The position numbers and the translations under genes are program-made. Of a DNA stretch of 64,000 bases, positions 13,735 to 24,605 are shown piece after piece. The stretch lies in contig JALGQZ010000004.1 of NCBI GenBank assembly GCA_023105745.1, positions 34,490,437 through 34,554,436 on the forward strand. The letters are read 5' to 3'. The notes below the pieces were generated by a model, which was given only the letters and a program-made list of their open reading frames with translations, was not told where the DNA came from and made no database searches. The stretch's first letter is position 1; every line of letters begins with the position of its first letter. This DNA comes from Austropuccinia psidii. Lineage: Eukaryota; Basidiomycota; Pucciniomycetes; Pucciniales; Sphaerophragmiaceae.

Positions 13735-14575
13735 TCAAAATTTCATTGCTTTTTCTTTAATTGGGCAGTTTGGTTCCCAATGCCCAAGTTTGCAACAATA
13801 AAAACACAGTTTTGCAGGATTGAAAGTCTTTGATTCTTTCTTCAGTTTGTTGCGGCCGGGGAGCAGATGTTGAACAACCTTTTTACCCATCATTTCTACC
13901 TTTATGGCCTGGGAATGAAGCATTGGTACTATGGTCAAAACTCAGATATGCATTGAAAATTTGTCTAATCATATCGAGAAAATCATTGGTATGGACTTTG
14001 AGGTGTGGGTTAGTTGCCAACCATGTATTGAGGGCCGCAGTGATATGATCTTGAAGTTGAGGAACAGCAAAAAAAATAGAGAAGGTGGCTATTTTTTCAC
14101 CATCCAATGGCCTGATTTGATTCTCAATATCTTTTATTGCTTCATAAGCTTACAACAAGAAATTATTAATATTATCTATTTGATCTGTTGTGTTTAAAAG
14201 GACTTTTGCATTGTGGATAATGTAAAACCATGAAGGTTTATTGAAACAACCTTGTGTGGCCTGATAAATGGATCTTGTGCTGAGATTGTGCATGTGAGAA
14301 GTGATAGCTTCAAATATATTGTGTTGTATGCTGTACTCAATAAATGAAATTTCCACAAAGTTGTATAAGTGATTTGGATCACGTTGTTCTTGTTTGAAGT
14401 AATTTTTCTCGCCATTATAATACATTTTCCACATATACATCAAGCCTTGTGACCACGCATTGAAGTTAACTCCATCGTAAGTAAGTCGGGATCTGATCTG
14501 TTCAGTCAATTGAGTGAATCAATGGCAAATCTCGGCCTGCCTATCGGCTTGTGCTAGTAAAGACATTTCATCCAT
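13735..14575 (-). pseudogene. Copia gag (capsid and nucleocapsid), broken
   Basis: The likely start is the ATG whose first base is 14575. An in-frame stop follows within about 20 codons, then frames at 14509-14150 and 14107-13883 contain NFNAWSQGLM, typical of Copia gag N-termini, and a helical capsid-like region. The C-terminal frame 13938-13735 has a zinc knuckle CFYCCKLGHWEPNC (CX2CX4HX4C), which binds RNA in the particle. Stops and a frameshift divide the gene into at least three pieces. Confidence 0.85.
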
Positions 14576-14710
14576 GTCTTAGGTAACAGGTTTATCAATA
14601 GGGTTGACCCTCTTTGAGGAAGAGGAGAAAGGTTTTCCGGAGCGGGTGAAAGAGGATTCCAGATTGAAATAAAAGATGTATAAAATAAATAAACGAGGCT
14701 CGCACTGCTA

Positions 14711-14727
14711 GCAGTCAGCCCATAACC
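14711..14727 (-). promoter_or_regulatory. Copia primer binding site, initiator-tRNA-like
   Basis: On the minus strand GGTTATGGGCTGACTGC begins directly after the 5' LTR. Its complement contains CCCATAACC, the anticodon loop (CAT) of initiator tRNA-Met, flanked by TCAG/CTGA that can pair as an anticodon stem. Drosophila copia is known to prime from an internal (5'-half) fragment of initiator tRNA-Met with a very similar site, so the same unusual priming is inferred here. Confidence 0.65.
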
Positions 14728-15129
14728 TGATATATTTTGACACTTTATTTACTAACAATAATTTTAATAATAATAGATACAACTATAATTTTAAATACAA
14801 TTAATAATGATCTCCCCTGAGACTTAATAGCGCACCTATATTATGAATAAAAATTATTCAATTTGTTAGTAAATAAAAATTGAAACTAGAATTAAGAGAT
14901 CGAAAGAAAGATCTCCCCTGAGATTTAATAGCATACCTATATTATGAATAAAAATTATTCAATTCGTTAGTAAATAAAAAATAAAACTAGAATTAAGAGA
15001 TTGAAAGAAAGATCTTTCTTTTGATATTCACTATTTAACTCTTGATTGTTGTATTATGAATATTCAATATCCATGTATCACTATAATAGGGTTTCTTCTT
15101 TGTCACTTGTCATTTGTAATATTACAACA
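14728..15129 (-). repeat. Copia 5' LTR (right copy, 402 bp)
   Basis: Same sequence as the left LTR but about 120 bases longer. The extra length is a tandem duplication: units at 14809-14909 and 14910-15010, each beginning GATCTCCCCTGAG, against one unit in the left LTR. Confidence 0.92.
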
Positions 15130-15134
15130 CTTTT
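15130..15134. repeat. target-site duplication, right copy (CTTTT)
   Basis: Exact repeat of 10446-10450 directly after the right LTR. Confidence 0.9.
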
Positions 15135-17238
15135 CAATCTACATATATGCTTGAGTCAAGTGACTAATTGAGCCCAGACTATAAGCATGCAGTTTTTGTA
15201 AAAACAAATTTCTGTTTCCCTTTCCTGTTTGTTATGTTTTGTCATGCTTAGGATAGCTATCAGGACTTCCCTGTTTGTTTTAACCTCCCTTTGGCCCCAT
15301 TCTAAAGAAGCCTGACTTGATGAACAAGATAACGTTGAAAGCCATGATCACTAAAAGAAGCTACATACCGAAAAAAAATATTTCTAATTTTCATCCAAGA
15401 AGTATCTAATAACTGATTTCAATTCTAGAAAATGTATGAATCACTGATGGAGAAGGATTAATTAAGCAGAATTTAGTTTTACCCAATAAGCTTTCAATTG
15501 GGTTGGTTTACACCCGAGAGCCACTTCAAACACCCCATGTTTAAGTTTTATTAGTGTGATACATGCCTTAATCAGTAACAGTTCAGCCAAATACACATTG
15601 AAAGGCTTACTCCATAATGATGGAAAGATCAAACACTGAAAATAAATTTCATAAAAACATTTGTTTCAACATAGAAAAAAATAGAAAAACACCCTACTTA
15701 AATAATAGAAAAGCCTAAACAAATCAGAAGTAAAGGGCAAGAAGTAGTGTGTAGCCTCAAGTGAGGTACAACAGTAAAAAAAGCCAATGTAACTGTCAAT
15801 AAGGGGGGAATCTACATTTGGAAACCCCTTAAGATGTGTCATATGAGGAGAAATGGTTTAAGAACCCAAAGAATCCCTGGCGGGCATTCTGATCCAGCCA
15901 CTGTGAAAACACATGCTCAACACATGGAGAAGAGGCTGGGATATATAAGTAGAATAAGGCTATTCCACCTAAGTTAGGGAAGTTATATGTAATGATTTGC
16001 CTCTGATAGCACAGGCGAGCATAAACAAAACAAATTTAATGCCTTTTCTATGGCTCACCTGCCAATAAGCTCTTATATCCTCACCTTTGGCCATGGGCTG
16101 TGAATTTTGAGAGTAAAATAAGACTTCAGCTTCTTCCTCAATTAAAATATGATAGCTTTATTCAATGTATGGTTTCTTAATATTTCTAATTAAGCTGTAT
16201 TGATTTGATTCACTCAATACTTGAGTAGAGTGGGTTCTGCTGTGAAATTGAGTGCCTTGATGATTTTAAAATATCAGTGAAGCACATTCTATTAAAAGGA
16301 GATGAATCAAATCGTTTAATTGATTCAAAGGAAAAAATGAGTTTTTAATTATACCCTTTTTATAGCTTTCATTCAAAAAGGAATCAAATAACAAGTCATT
16401 ATTTTAGATTTTCCTCTCATAGTACTTATATATTCTCTGATGTGCTGATTTTAATTCTAGTTTCCAAGAATGGGGACTCACACCTATCTAACAGGTTAAG
16501 TGAATGATTATGGATTGGTAGTAGGGAAAAAAAGATTTTTTTGTTGAAATTTTGGCTTTAAATGACTCTCAACCTTTCTCAAACATATGGAGTATGATCT
16601 GAGTAGGCTCCATGGCACTCCAAAACTCTTCTGTTAGATGATATCACTTATTTTTACTTGATGTAGTATGTATCTGAAAGGATAATTATAGGAAATATGT
16701 TCATTGAAATTTTTTGAGAAATTGATTTAATTAAATCATTAGTGTATTCATAAGAAGAATTTTGAGGTCACGAGATATAGAATAAGGGTTCATTTAGTTA
16801 GATAAGGCAAAATATAATAGTAACAGTGTAGATATCAATAATATGAGAGTATTTTTTTGGATATTAAAGGATATTTTTTTAAAACCCAATAAGCTCTCTT
16901 ATAAACATATTAGGGTAGTATATAGATATATGATAGATATATACATAGTGATATAGTTATTCTTTCTCTTAAAGATTATTATAGATGATAAATGTCAGAG
17001 ATATTATTGTCCTTTAAAATAAAAATCTTATGAGGAGTAATATTATTTAAAATATATTGGCATATTTTTATCTTCTTTTTGTATTTCTCAATGGGAATAT
17101 TTCTTAGATATTAAGATTTTCCATTAATAATGTAAACTAATTCCATTAATCAGTGATTTTAATACTATTTTTGAAATATTATACTGATATTTATCCAATT
17201 ATCCTTGAAAAATTGAATTCTGAATTATCCTCCTTCAT
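15135..17238. other. intergenic, no gene recognised
   Basis: About 2.1 kb of AT-rich sequence between the Copia element and Gypsy A. Composition is mixed at first and becomes more AT-rich towards 17200. No domain, splice series or repeat pairing was recognised. Confidence 0.5.
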
Positions 17239-18822
17239 TCACAGGGGCTCTTATGGAAGCAAGAGTGGCCTGGCACTCAGGAATCAACAGCTCACTTGGA
17301 GGGCTCCAAAAGAATAAAGAAATGAAAAGGAATATATTTCTTTAAAGAAGGATGGGAGTAAATACAAGTATGTCAAAGATAAAAACAGAAAAGGGAAGCC
17401 AATGGCCAATATGATAAAGAAAGCCAAAAGCCAAAGAGCCAACCAAATTAATCCTCAATTCACTGTTTCAACCTGTCAGAAAGAACAATGGAATTAGGAA
17501 AGGATATGACCACCAATAACCACTGACAGGCAAAGAAGGAAAACATGCAAATTACTGACTTAGATTATCAGTACTCACTTGAATAAAAGAAAAGAAAAGA
17601 AGGATCAAAATAAATCCAGTATATTAATTAACTGGGGCAAAAGTGCCCAGGTGATGAAAGGTGGCCAGTCTATGTGAAAAGCTTAAAGGCTGATCATGGA
17701 AGGTGAGTCACCAGGCTGTATTATCTGAATTGGGCCAATACATTTCTGGCCATCTTGAGAATTTAACTGTGTGACTGAATTCCCACAGTGGAATATGAAT
17801 TGGCCTAAACAGGCCAAAGCCATACAGGATGCTTGATTACTACCTGTATGGACCAATTGAGTTGTCCAAGGAATTTTGAGTACTTGATGCCTTGAAAATG
17901 ATTGAAATAATTAATAAGCTCTGAGAATTTCTCTTAGAATAGTCCTGATGAGAATTGACAACCCAACTCCTTCAGGGCCAGGTGGTTGGGGTCCTCAAAT
18001 GGTTTTATGGTAGATGCCAGGGAATTTTCAGACTGAATAGCTGAAAAATCCTCCTTTGAAATTGGTGATGGATTGGGGACTTGATTTGGAATCACATAAT
18101 TTGGTCCTGAAAATGTCACTATTTGATTTCTGAGCAAAAATGGTGCATAATGGTATATTATACCATATCTGCACCACTCCTGGATCCTTGAGTGCAGGGT
18201 GCATTGAGGAAGGAAAAGTCTTCCCCTGAACTTTAAGGGAATACTTGCTTGGAGCTGAGCTGGTGGCCTCTGGTGGTTGCCAGAGCCCATTGGCTGAATT
18301 GTGGCCACTTGTGGTTCTTGGCCAATTTTGGATCCTAAGGTGTTTTTGGCCATTTCTGGGTTGGTTGGGTTTTGGGGCCAAAACTGGCTCAGGTGGGCCC
18401 ACTTGTGGTTTGGAATCCACCTGGCCTTGGGGGCTGATGAGCTTCCCCCTTGGCCCCTTTTTTCCTCATTGGATTTGGGCCAAAAGGGGCCTAATGGTCC
18501 CATGAACTGTGGGCCGTAGAGGCCATAGGGAGCCTAAATGGCCCAAAAAGGCCATTTAGGTCAAAACCCCCATAATATAAGGGGTTGGGAAAGGGGCCAT
18601 AGGCCCCTGGAAGACTGAAAAGACCCCCAGGCCCAAAAACAAGGATAATGGCCTGGGGGTTGGTGAGGTGGAGAATTGGCCAATAAGGCCAATGAAGGCA
18701 GGATATGAGCAGTGGAAGGGTGATATGGCCAAGAGGGCACAATTGGCCAACTGACTATAAACTGGGTTCAGGCTAGACTTTCTGCAACACCCATTGGGGG
18801 GTGATTATTTGTGGTTGTGACA
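17239..18822 (-). repeat. Gypsy A 3' LTR (left copy, about 1.58 kb)
   Basis: Shares long near-identical sequence with 25293-26690, beginning TCACAGGGGCTCTTATGG in both. On the minus strand it starts TGTCACAACC and ends CCCTGTGA. Relative to the right copy it has two extra blocks, one near 18301-18325 and a larger one near 18405-18535; the sequence at their edges is short and repeated, consistent with deletion in the right copy. It contains a sense-strand open frame of 189 codons (18503-17934) and a dense cluster of GGCC words (18420-18740). Confidence 0.92.
17934..18503 (-). other. open reading frame inside the Gypsy A LTR (189 codons)
   Basis: This frame lies wholly within the LTR, in the same direction as the element. 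The peptide is rich in Pro, Trp, Asn and Gln (starts MGPLGPFWPKSNEEK) with no domain I recognise. An overlapping 130-codon frame (18420-18028) is also open. The right LTR keeps the second frame as 102 codons (26391-26083) but has a stop in the first. It may be chance openness of low-stop sequence or a peptide encoded in U3/R; expression is unknown. Confidence 0.35.
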
Positions 18823-18836
18823 GTACCCCCCTACCT
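18823..18836 (-). promoter_or_regulatory. Gypsy A polypurine tract
   Basis: On the minus strand AGGTAGGGGGGTAC directly precedes TGTCACAACC, the start of the 3' LTR. Position and purine content fit the plus-strand primer. Confidence 0.75.
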
Positions 18837-19231
18837 TGAATGGTGAGCTCCTGAGCACCAAGATAAGGTACAAGCCTGTTGAGGCTGTTCAGATGGATTG
18901 GACATAGGGATTCTAGAGGTATTGAATCTTGAGAAGAATTTTCAGACTGGTAAAGAGGTTGGCATATGAGATGAGGTTGAGTTGTCTTTTCTTGAAATTT
19001 GGATTTGGGAATTTTGAAAAATTGAATTGGTGTAAATATTTGGGAATTAAGAATTATAAGAAAGAAAATTTTGAAGGAAATATAAAGAAAGAAAGATAAC
19101 AAAGAAACTTGAAAATAAGAAAAAAGAAAAAATAAAAGAAAAGAGAATCTTGAGGGGGATGCCAATCTTCAACATGGATATTGACAGTTAATTTTAAATG
19201 GCCAAGGACCTGGAAAACAATATTTGATGCC

Positions 19232-19614
19232 AGGTGCTCACAGAGTGGCCAAGGTGATGTTTTGAAAGATTGTAGACCCCTCAGGGAAGTGCACACCAGG
19301 AGAGGAACTTACTTTTGATAGTTACCACTCCCGCCAGTGCCATAAATTAAGGAATATTGATGAAAGAATATATTGCAAAGTAATTACTTGGAACAAAGCA
19401 TTAAGAAAAAGAATGGTCCATTTCCCCAAGTGGAAATCACCATAGATTGGAATTTGATTTTGAAATCCAGGCCAAAAATCTGTGTCCAAAATTGCAAAGT
19501 GCTCACAGAGTGGCCAAGGTGCTCCTTACATCAGAAAAGAGTAGAATACCCCTAAAGGTGCATACCAGGAGGGGGACTTACCTTTGGTAATTCCTCTCCC
19601 CACCAAGCACCATA
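19232..19614 (-). repeat. diverged ~110-bp direct repeat in the Gypsy A 3' non-coding region
   Basis: Copies at about 19232-19346 and 19497-19614 share GTGCTCACAGAGTGGCCAAGG at one end (full match across both), then ACCAGGAG and a GCCATAAA/ACCATAAA end with substitutions between. On the minus strand each copy carries a consensus 5' splice donor context (GGTAAGT and AGTAAGT). The copy nearer the integrase directly follows the chromodomain. Confidence 0.7.
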
Positions 19615-19619
19615 AAAAT

Positions 19620-19850
19620 CAAGCTCTTGAAGAATTGGGGCCTGACTGGTCAGGATATGAAGAATGGAGATCCTTGACAAGTTCAGGGCAATTCTTGAGT
19701 ATTTTGGCTGGTTCCCAAGTGGATCTTTATGGGTGTTGACTGAAACCTTTCCATTCCACAAGATACCATAATTTTCTTCTCTTGAACTTTTGATCCAGTA
19801 TTTGAGAGACCTCCCATTTCTCTTCTTCTTCAATGATGATTGGAGGAGGA
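19620..19850 (-). pseudogene. Gypsy A chromodomain
   Basis: Minus-strand translation gives EEEEKWEVSQILDQKF, then LWYLVEWKGFSQ, a stop codon, then STWEPAKILKNCPELV. This is a chromodomain: the aromatic W/Y/W cage positions and the E-W-K-G-F and TWEP motifs are all visible. In chromoviruses this C-terminal domain of integrase directs insertion to heterochromatin by binding methylated histone H3. A single in-frame stop interrupts it between the WKGF and TWEP motifs. Confidence 0.85.
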
Positions 19851-21000
19851 GGCTCATGATGCCAATTTGGGATTGTTGACTTCTTGACTGGTTCAAGGAG
19901 GGAAATATGGAATAGTGGATGGATTTATTTCCATTGAGATTGAAGCTTGAGGTGGTAAGAATGAGTACTTATTTTCTTCAAGATTGGAAAAGGACCCAAC
20001 CATCTTTCAGACAGCTTTTTGGTGGTTCTTGGAAGAAAGCCATACCATTTCACCAGGATTGAAAACGGGTGGACTTGCTTTACTTTTATCTGCATACCTC
20101 TTCAATCTGTTTATGGCAACTTCAAGTTCTCTTTTTACATCTTGCTTTACTGATTGGATTTTTTTTGATAACTTTCAAGCAGGAGTGTCTTGAGTAATTT
20201 GAACTGAGTCAAATTTTGGATCTCTTCCATAAACAGTGAAAAACTGTTATTATTTTGTTGAAGAGTAATCAGAGTTATTATAGGCAAATTCAGCCAGAGG
20301 GAGCCAGGTGTTCCAATCATCTTGATTATAACTGTTATACATCCAAAGGTACTGTTCTAGTGTCTGATTCACCCTCTCTGTCTTTCCATCAGTTTCTGGG
20401 TGGTAAGCAGTTGACAGATCTCTTGAAATCTTGAGCTGCTTAAAAAGATTGGTCCAAAAGGAGGAAACAAAAAGTGAACCTCTATCACTGAAAATGCTTG
20501 AAGGAAGGCCATGCTTTGAAAAGATATTCTTGATGAATCAATAGGCCAAATCTAGTGAAGGGATTGAAGACATTGTGGGAATAAAAACCACCATTTTTGA
20601 GAACTTGTCCACTATGACCAGAATTTAATCAAAAGAATTGGACAGTGGCAGTTGAGTGATAAAGTCCATTGAAAGAAAAATCCAAGGACCATTTGGAATT
20701 GGAAGAGGTTTGAGGAGGCCAAACTTCTTGTGATTAATCTTCTTGTTTCTTGAAAACTGTTGACAGGATGAGACATAACTCTTGATGAATTGAGTCATGC
20801 CAGACCAGTGGAAATCCCGCTTGATAAGTTTGAGAGCCTTCTCTTGGCCAGGGTGTCCAGCTAGAGGAGGATCATGACGCTTTTGAAGGATTCTGAGTTG
20901 AATTGTGGGGTCATTTGGGACCACCACCCAATATTTGAATGAGAGAAGTTGGGAAGAGGAATCAGGCGAATAATCTTGGACAGACTTACCTTTACCCAAT
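19851..21000 (-). pseudogene. Gypsy A integrase, broken
   Basis: The zinc-binding region reads HDPPLAGHPGQEKA, then SYVSSCQQFSRNK: the two His and first Cys are present but the second Cys is Phe. The catalytic triad is still visible as SMDFITQLP (Asp), IFSDRGSLF (Asp) and [13 protein letters not shown] (Glu). A C-terminal region with SKASPPVFNPGEMVWLSSKNH matches the GPY/F-type module of Gypsy integrases. Several stops and frameshifts break the frame (for example just after 20625 and near 20260). Confidence 0.88.
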
Positions 21001-21098
21001 TCTTGAAGAATATATCTGTACTGAGAATCTTGCCATAGAGCCTTCTGAATTGAATCAATAAAATTTAGAAAAGATTCAACCTTGACTGCAAGATATCT

Positions 21099-22618
21099 TC
21101 AAGGTTGGACTTCATCCTGCTTGATGAGCTGTTGAAAGTTCCTTGGATTATTGCTGATGAAATCCTCCCCCCTCTTCAGATAAATGTTGTCCCAATGTGA
21201 TAAAGCATCTGGAAGAGTAGCTAGGCAGCCAGGGCAGTAAGTGATTGAGAAGTGAAATTCAGCCCAGTGGGCTTGACGGTGAGTAAGGACTTTTGAAGAA
21301 ATGAAGTATTGAAGTGAAGAGTGATTGGTGAGAACTTCAAAAGATGAAGAAAGGAAAAGAAGGAAAGCCCTCCAGCACTTGAGATCCCAGACTATGCCAA
21401 GGAGTTCCTTGTCACAAATCTCATAGTTGAGCTCTTCTGGAATAAGCTTGCGGCTGTCAAATGCAATGGGATGCTTTCCTGAGTCAGAGACCTGACTCAG
21501 TACAGCACCCAAGGCATAATTGGATGTATCGGTCTCCACAATGGTGGGTAGAGAAGGATTGGGGCGGTGTTGAAGGCCTCTTTGATTTGATGAAACTGAC
21601 TAAGAGCTTCTTCATTGAGGGGGAAACAGGAATCTTTCTTGAGGAAACTGGTGAGTGAACTAATTTTCTTTGAATAATTCTTGATTAAACGGCGGTAAAA
21701 GTTGGCGAAGCCAAGGAATGATTGAAGAGCCTTGAGGTTTCTTGGAGGTTCCCAATTAAGAATTTTCTGGACTTTTGCTTGGTCCATCTTGAGGCCTTCA
21801 GAAGAAAAAACATAACCTAGATACTCAACACTAGTAATATGAAATAGGCACTTAGAAGCCTTATCAAAGAGGCTATTGGCTCTGAGTCTGGTAAGAATAG
21901 TGGACACATGAGTGAAATGTTCTTCCTCATATTTGGGAAAGACCATAATGTCATCCAAATAAACCACAAAATAAAAATCAAGAAGATCTTGGAAAATATC
22001 ATTGAAAAGATCTTGAAAAGAGGCAGGAGCATTTGTAAGCCCAAATGGCATAACCAAGTACTCATAACTGCCATATTTAGTTCTAAAAGCTGTCAAATGT
22101 TCATCACCCTCCTTGATTCTGAGAAGTTTATATGCACCACTCAGATCAATCTTGGAGAAGATAGAAGAACCATTAAAGACATTAAGGAGCTGATTCATAG
22201 GAGGAACAGGATACTTGTTCTTTCTAGTAACATCATTGAGTTTGTGGTAATCAACCCCCAAGCAAAGGCCACCATCCTTCTTTTTGACAAAGAGGACAGG
22301 TGCTCCTGTTGAAGAGGAGCTTGGCTGGATGAAACCTTTCTCTAAATTCTCTGAAATGTAGGCCCTGAGTGTATTTGAATCCTGGTTTGATAAAGAGTAT
22401 ATCACTCCAACTGGAGGTAGAGACCCCTCCAGCTCAATATGATGATCAAAGGCACAGTGAGGAGGAAGTTTCTCTGCTTTCACCTTGGAGAATACATCCA
22501 AGTACTGGTGATAGACAGAAGGAACAACCTTCATCACAGTTTCTACTTCTTCTGGATCTTCCTCTTCATCCCACAACTCCTCCAGGGCATCATGATAAGA
22601 TGAAGGAGGAAGGTCCAT
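21099..22618 (-). pseudogene. Gypsy A reverse transcriptase and RNase H
   Basis: A 373-codon open frame (22618-21497) holds nearly all of the RT: VDYHKLNDVTRKNKYPVPP, FSKIDLSGAYKLLRI with the first catalytic Asp, MPFGLTNAPASFQ, and the active box VVYLDDIMVF, which is intact. LGYVFSSEGL, LQSFLGFANFYRR and the connection region follow. An overlapping frame (21539-21099) carries RNase H, starting ETDTSNYALGAVLSQ with CDKELLGIVWDLKCWR. The frameshift between the two lies near 21540. RT copies element RNA into cDNA and RNase H removes the RNA strand. The catalytic residues survive but the reading frame does not. Confidence 0.92.
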
Positions 22619-22708
22619 ATTCCCAAAGAAGAGATGAAGTGAAGATGCAGAATTATTTTCTCCAACATCTTGAATCCCTTTTAAAACTTCCTCTCTAGAT
22701 TATATTAA

Positions 22709-23290
22709 TTACTGATTGGAATTAAGGGAATTAATATGGACAGAAGATGCAAACAATGGTGTTCTAGAATCACCAACCAGAGCTGCACATGATTTGGCAG
22801 AAGAAAAGTCATTACTGAAAGATTTTGAAGGATCATAATAGTCCTTATGATCAGAATTAAAGGTGATCAGCCCTTGCCTCCAATCAATAGATGGATTAAA
22901 ATGATTAAGGAGGTCAAAGCCCAATATGAGGTCTTCTCCCTTGGGAGTATCAATTACTAAAAAGTCCCATTCAAAGCTTTGTAATGAAGGAAGCTCAACC
23001 ATATACTTAGTATGGTGAGTCACAAATAAGGAAGGTGACTCAGAGGAGTCCAAAATGATAAGAGGAATCTTCTCTGGGAGTTTTGACTTAGTCAAAGAAT
23101 ACTTGTGAACAAACTGCTTTGCAATAAATGAGTTGGTAGCACCAGAATCAATGAGAATACTGTAAAAAACATCAGAAAGAGAAGAAAAAACAAAATAATT
23201 TAAGAAAATTCTTGACACCAGTATTAAGAATGCACAATTTTGCTCTGGATGGAAAACAGTGCAGAAAATTGAACACAACATTATCTTCAC
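22709..23290 (-). pseudogene. Gypsy A aspartic protease region
   Basis: The 193-codon frame includes YSILIDSGATNSFIA with an intact D-S-G active-site triplet and, about 70 residues on, EDLILGFDLLNHFNPSIDW, the LG-containing second motif of retropepsin-like proteases. It lies between gag and RT, as expected. The enzyme would cut the polyprotein in the particle. The frame ends in a stop before RT starts. Confidence 0.85.
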
Positions 23291-24605
23291 TCAGGCTTTT
23301 CCCTGGCTGGGAAATTGGGCTGAAGGTTGAGTAAGCTTGCTTTGAGGCCTTTTGAAACAGGACTCAATACTATGCTTCCCACCACAATAGGGACATAGAC
23401 CCTCCTTTATTCTTTTTTCTTTTTCAGAATTAATTAGCTTGAAGTCTTTATTCAACAAAGAAGAATGGGGCTTGTCCCTTTTTTGAAAATTCTTCATCTG
23501 CTTTTGACTTTATCTTGAAGAATTTTGAGGATGAGAAGAATTTGACTTTGAGGCTTCAGGATTCTTCTCTTGATGATGACTGTCCTTTTTTGCCTCTCAT
23601 GGTACCTGGTATCAAGCTGCAGGGTAACATCCATTAAGTCTTGAAGAGAGTCAATTCTTGAAGGATGGGAGGCCAACTGATCCAAAATCCTGGATGGCAA
23701 TCCCTTCCTGAAATGATGGATGAGAGCTCTTTCACCCCAATCTCCTATTCTTGAGACCAAACTTCTGAAATCAGCAATGTATGATGATACATGCCCACCT
23801 TCTTTCATTCTTAAAGAATCCAATTCTGCTTCAGCTTTTCTGACTTCATTTGGGTCCCCAAATAAGGTGAAGAGTTGAGATTTAAGTAAGCTCCATGAAT
23901 TAAGAAGGTAATTTGGATCTTGATTGGTAAGATTGGAAAGGTAAGGCTCAATGCGTTTTGCATCCCTGCCAATGTGAAATAAAGTGGCATAGAGAAGCTT
24001 CTTTTTGTCTTGAGAGAAGTTTGCCGGATCATTATGAAAGATTAATTGGCAGGACTGAATAAAACTTCTTACTTTGAAGGGCTGAGTCCCATCAAAGCAT
24101 TATGGTGCCTTCATAGATGGAGTCTTGATGACTCAGAAACTGAAACTGCTTGAAGACTGGCCATAATTGGAGTCATCTGCTGCTTAATGGCCAATAAGGA
24201 TGGTTCAGACTGATGAGAGACAGGCTTATCAGACTGGGGTATAGTTGGTCCTCCAGTACCTTGGGATGCCCCCACAGGAGCAGAAACACCTTCAGTACCA
24301 TCAGACCCTTCCTCTTCCACAGAATTCTCCTCCTCCTCTTCACCATCTTCACCAGAACCTTTGAAAGTGGTCCTTGAAAGTCCTGGGAATCCCCCAACTA
24401 CTCCTGAGAATGAGCTTGATCTTCTTGGCACTCTTCCTTCCTTCCACATTTGGTCCTCTGTCTAAATGTTCCCTTAGTTGAGGAACTGCTGAGGTGCCAT
24501 CAAGAGGAGCTCTTGGAGTCAGAGTAAGAACAGCTTGAGTTCTGGCCTGAGATCTTGTCTGCCTTGCAGGAGGTGAATGTTGAACAGGAATGATTTCAGG
24601 AAAAA
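23291..24605 (-). pseudogene. Gypsy A gag, broken
   Basis: Reading along the minus strand: a Pro/Gln/Arg-rich N-terminus, an acidic stretch (GEDGEEEEENSVEEEGSDG) in frame 24449-24111, a capsid-like segment in other frames (24032-23811, then DSLRMKEGGHVSSYIADF and LIHHFRKGLPSRILDQL at 23823-23494), and a zinc knuckle CPYCGGKHSIESC (CX2CX3HX4C) in 23497-23291. It would form the particle shell and bind RNA. At least three frameshifts separate these pieces. The segments resemble gag sequences I recall from Austropuccinia psidii. Confidence 0.88.

Larger units (their letters stand above)
10451..15129 (-). mobile_element. complete but inactive Ty1/Copia LTR retrotransposon
   Basis: A 4.7-kb element transcribed from the minus strand, bounded by LTRs starting TG and ending CA and by a perfect CTTTT duplication. 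Domain order along the minus strand is gag with zinc knuckle, protease, integrase, reverse transcriptase and RNase H, which is the Copia (Pseudoviridae) order. A purine tract abuts the 3' LTR and a tRNA-like primer site abuts the 5' LTR. All coding modules contain stops or frameshifts, and several catalytic motifs are changed, so this copy cannot move by itself. Confidence 0.95.

Noticed and set aside
14711..14727. Possible tRNA-Met gene
   Set aside because: Only an anticodon-arm-like segment is present, at the expected primer-site position of the Copia element; no full tRNA fold.
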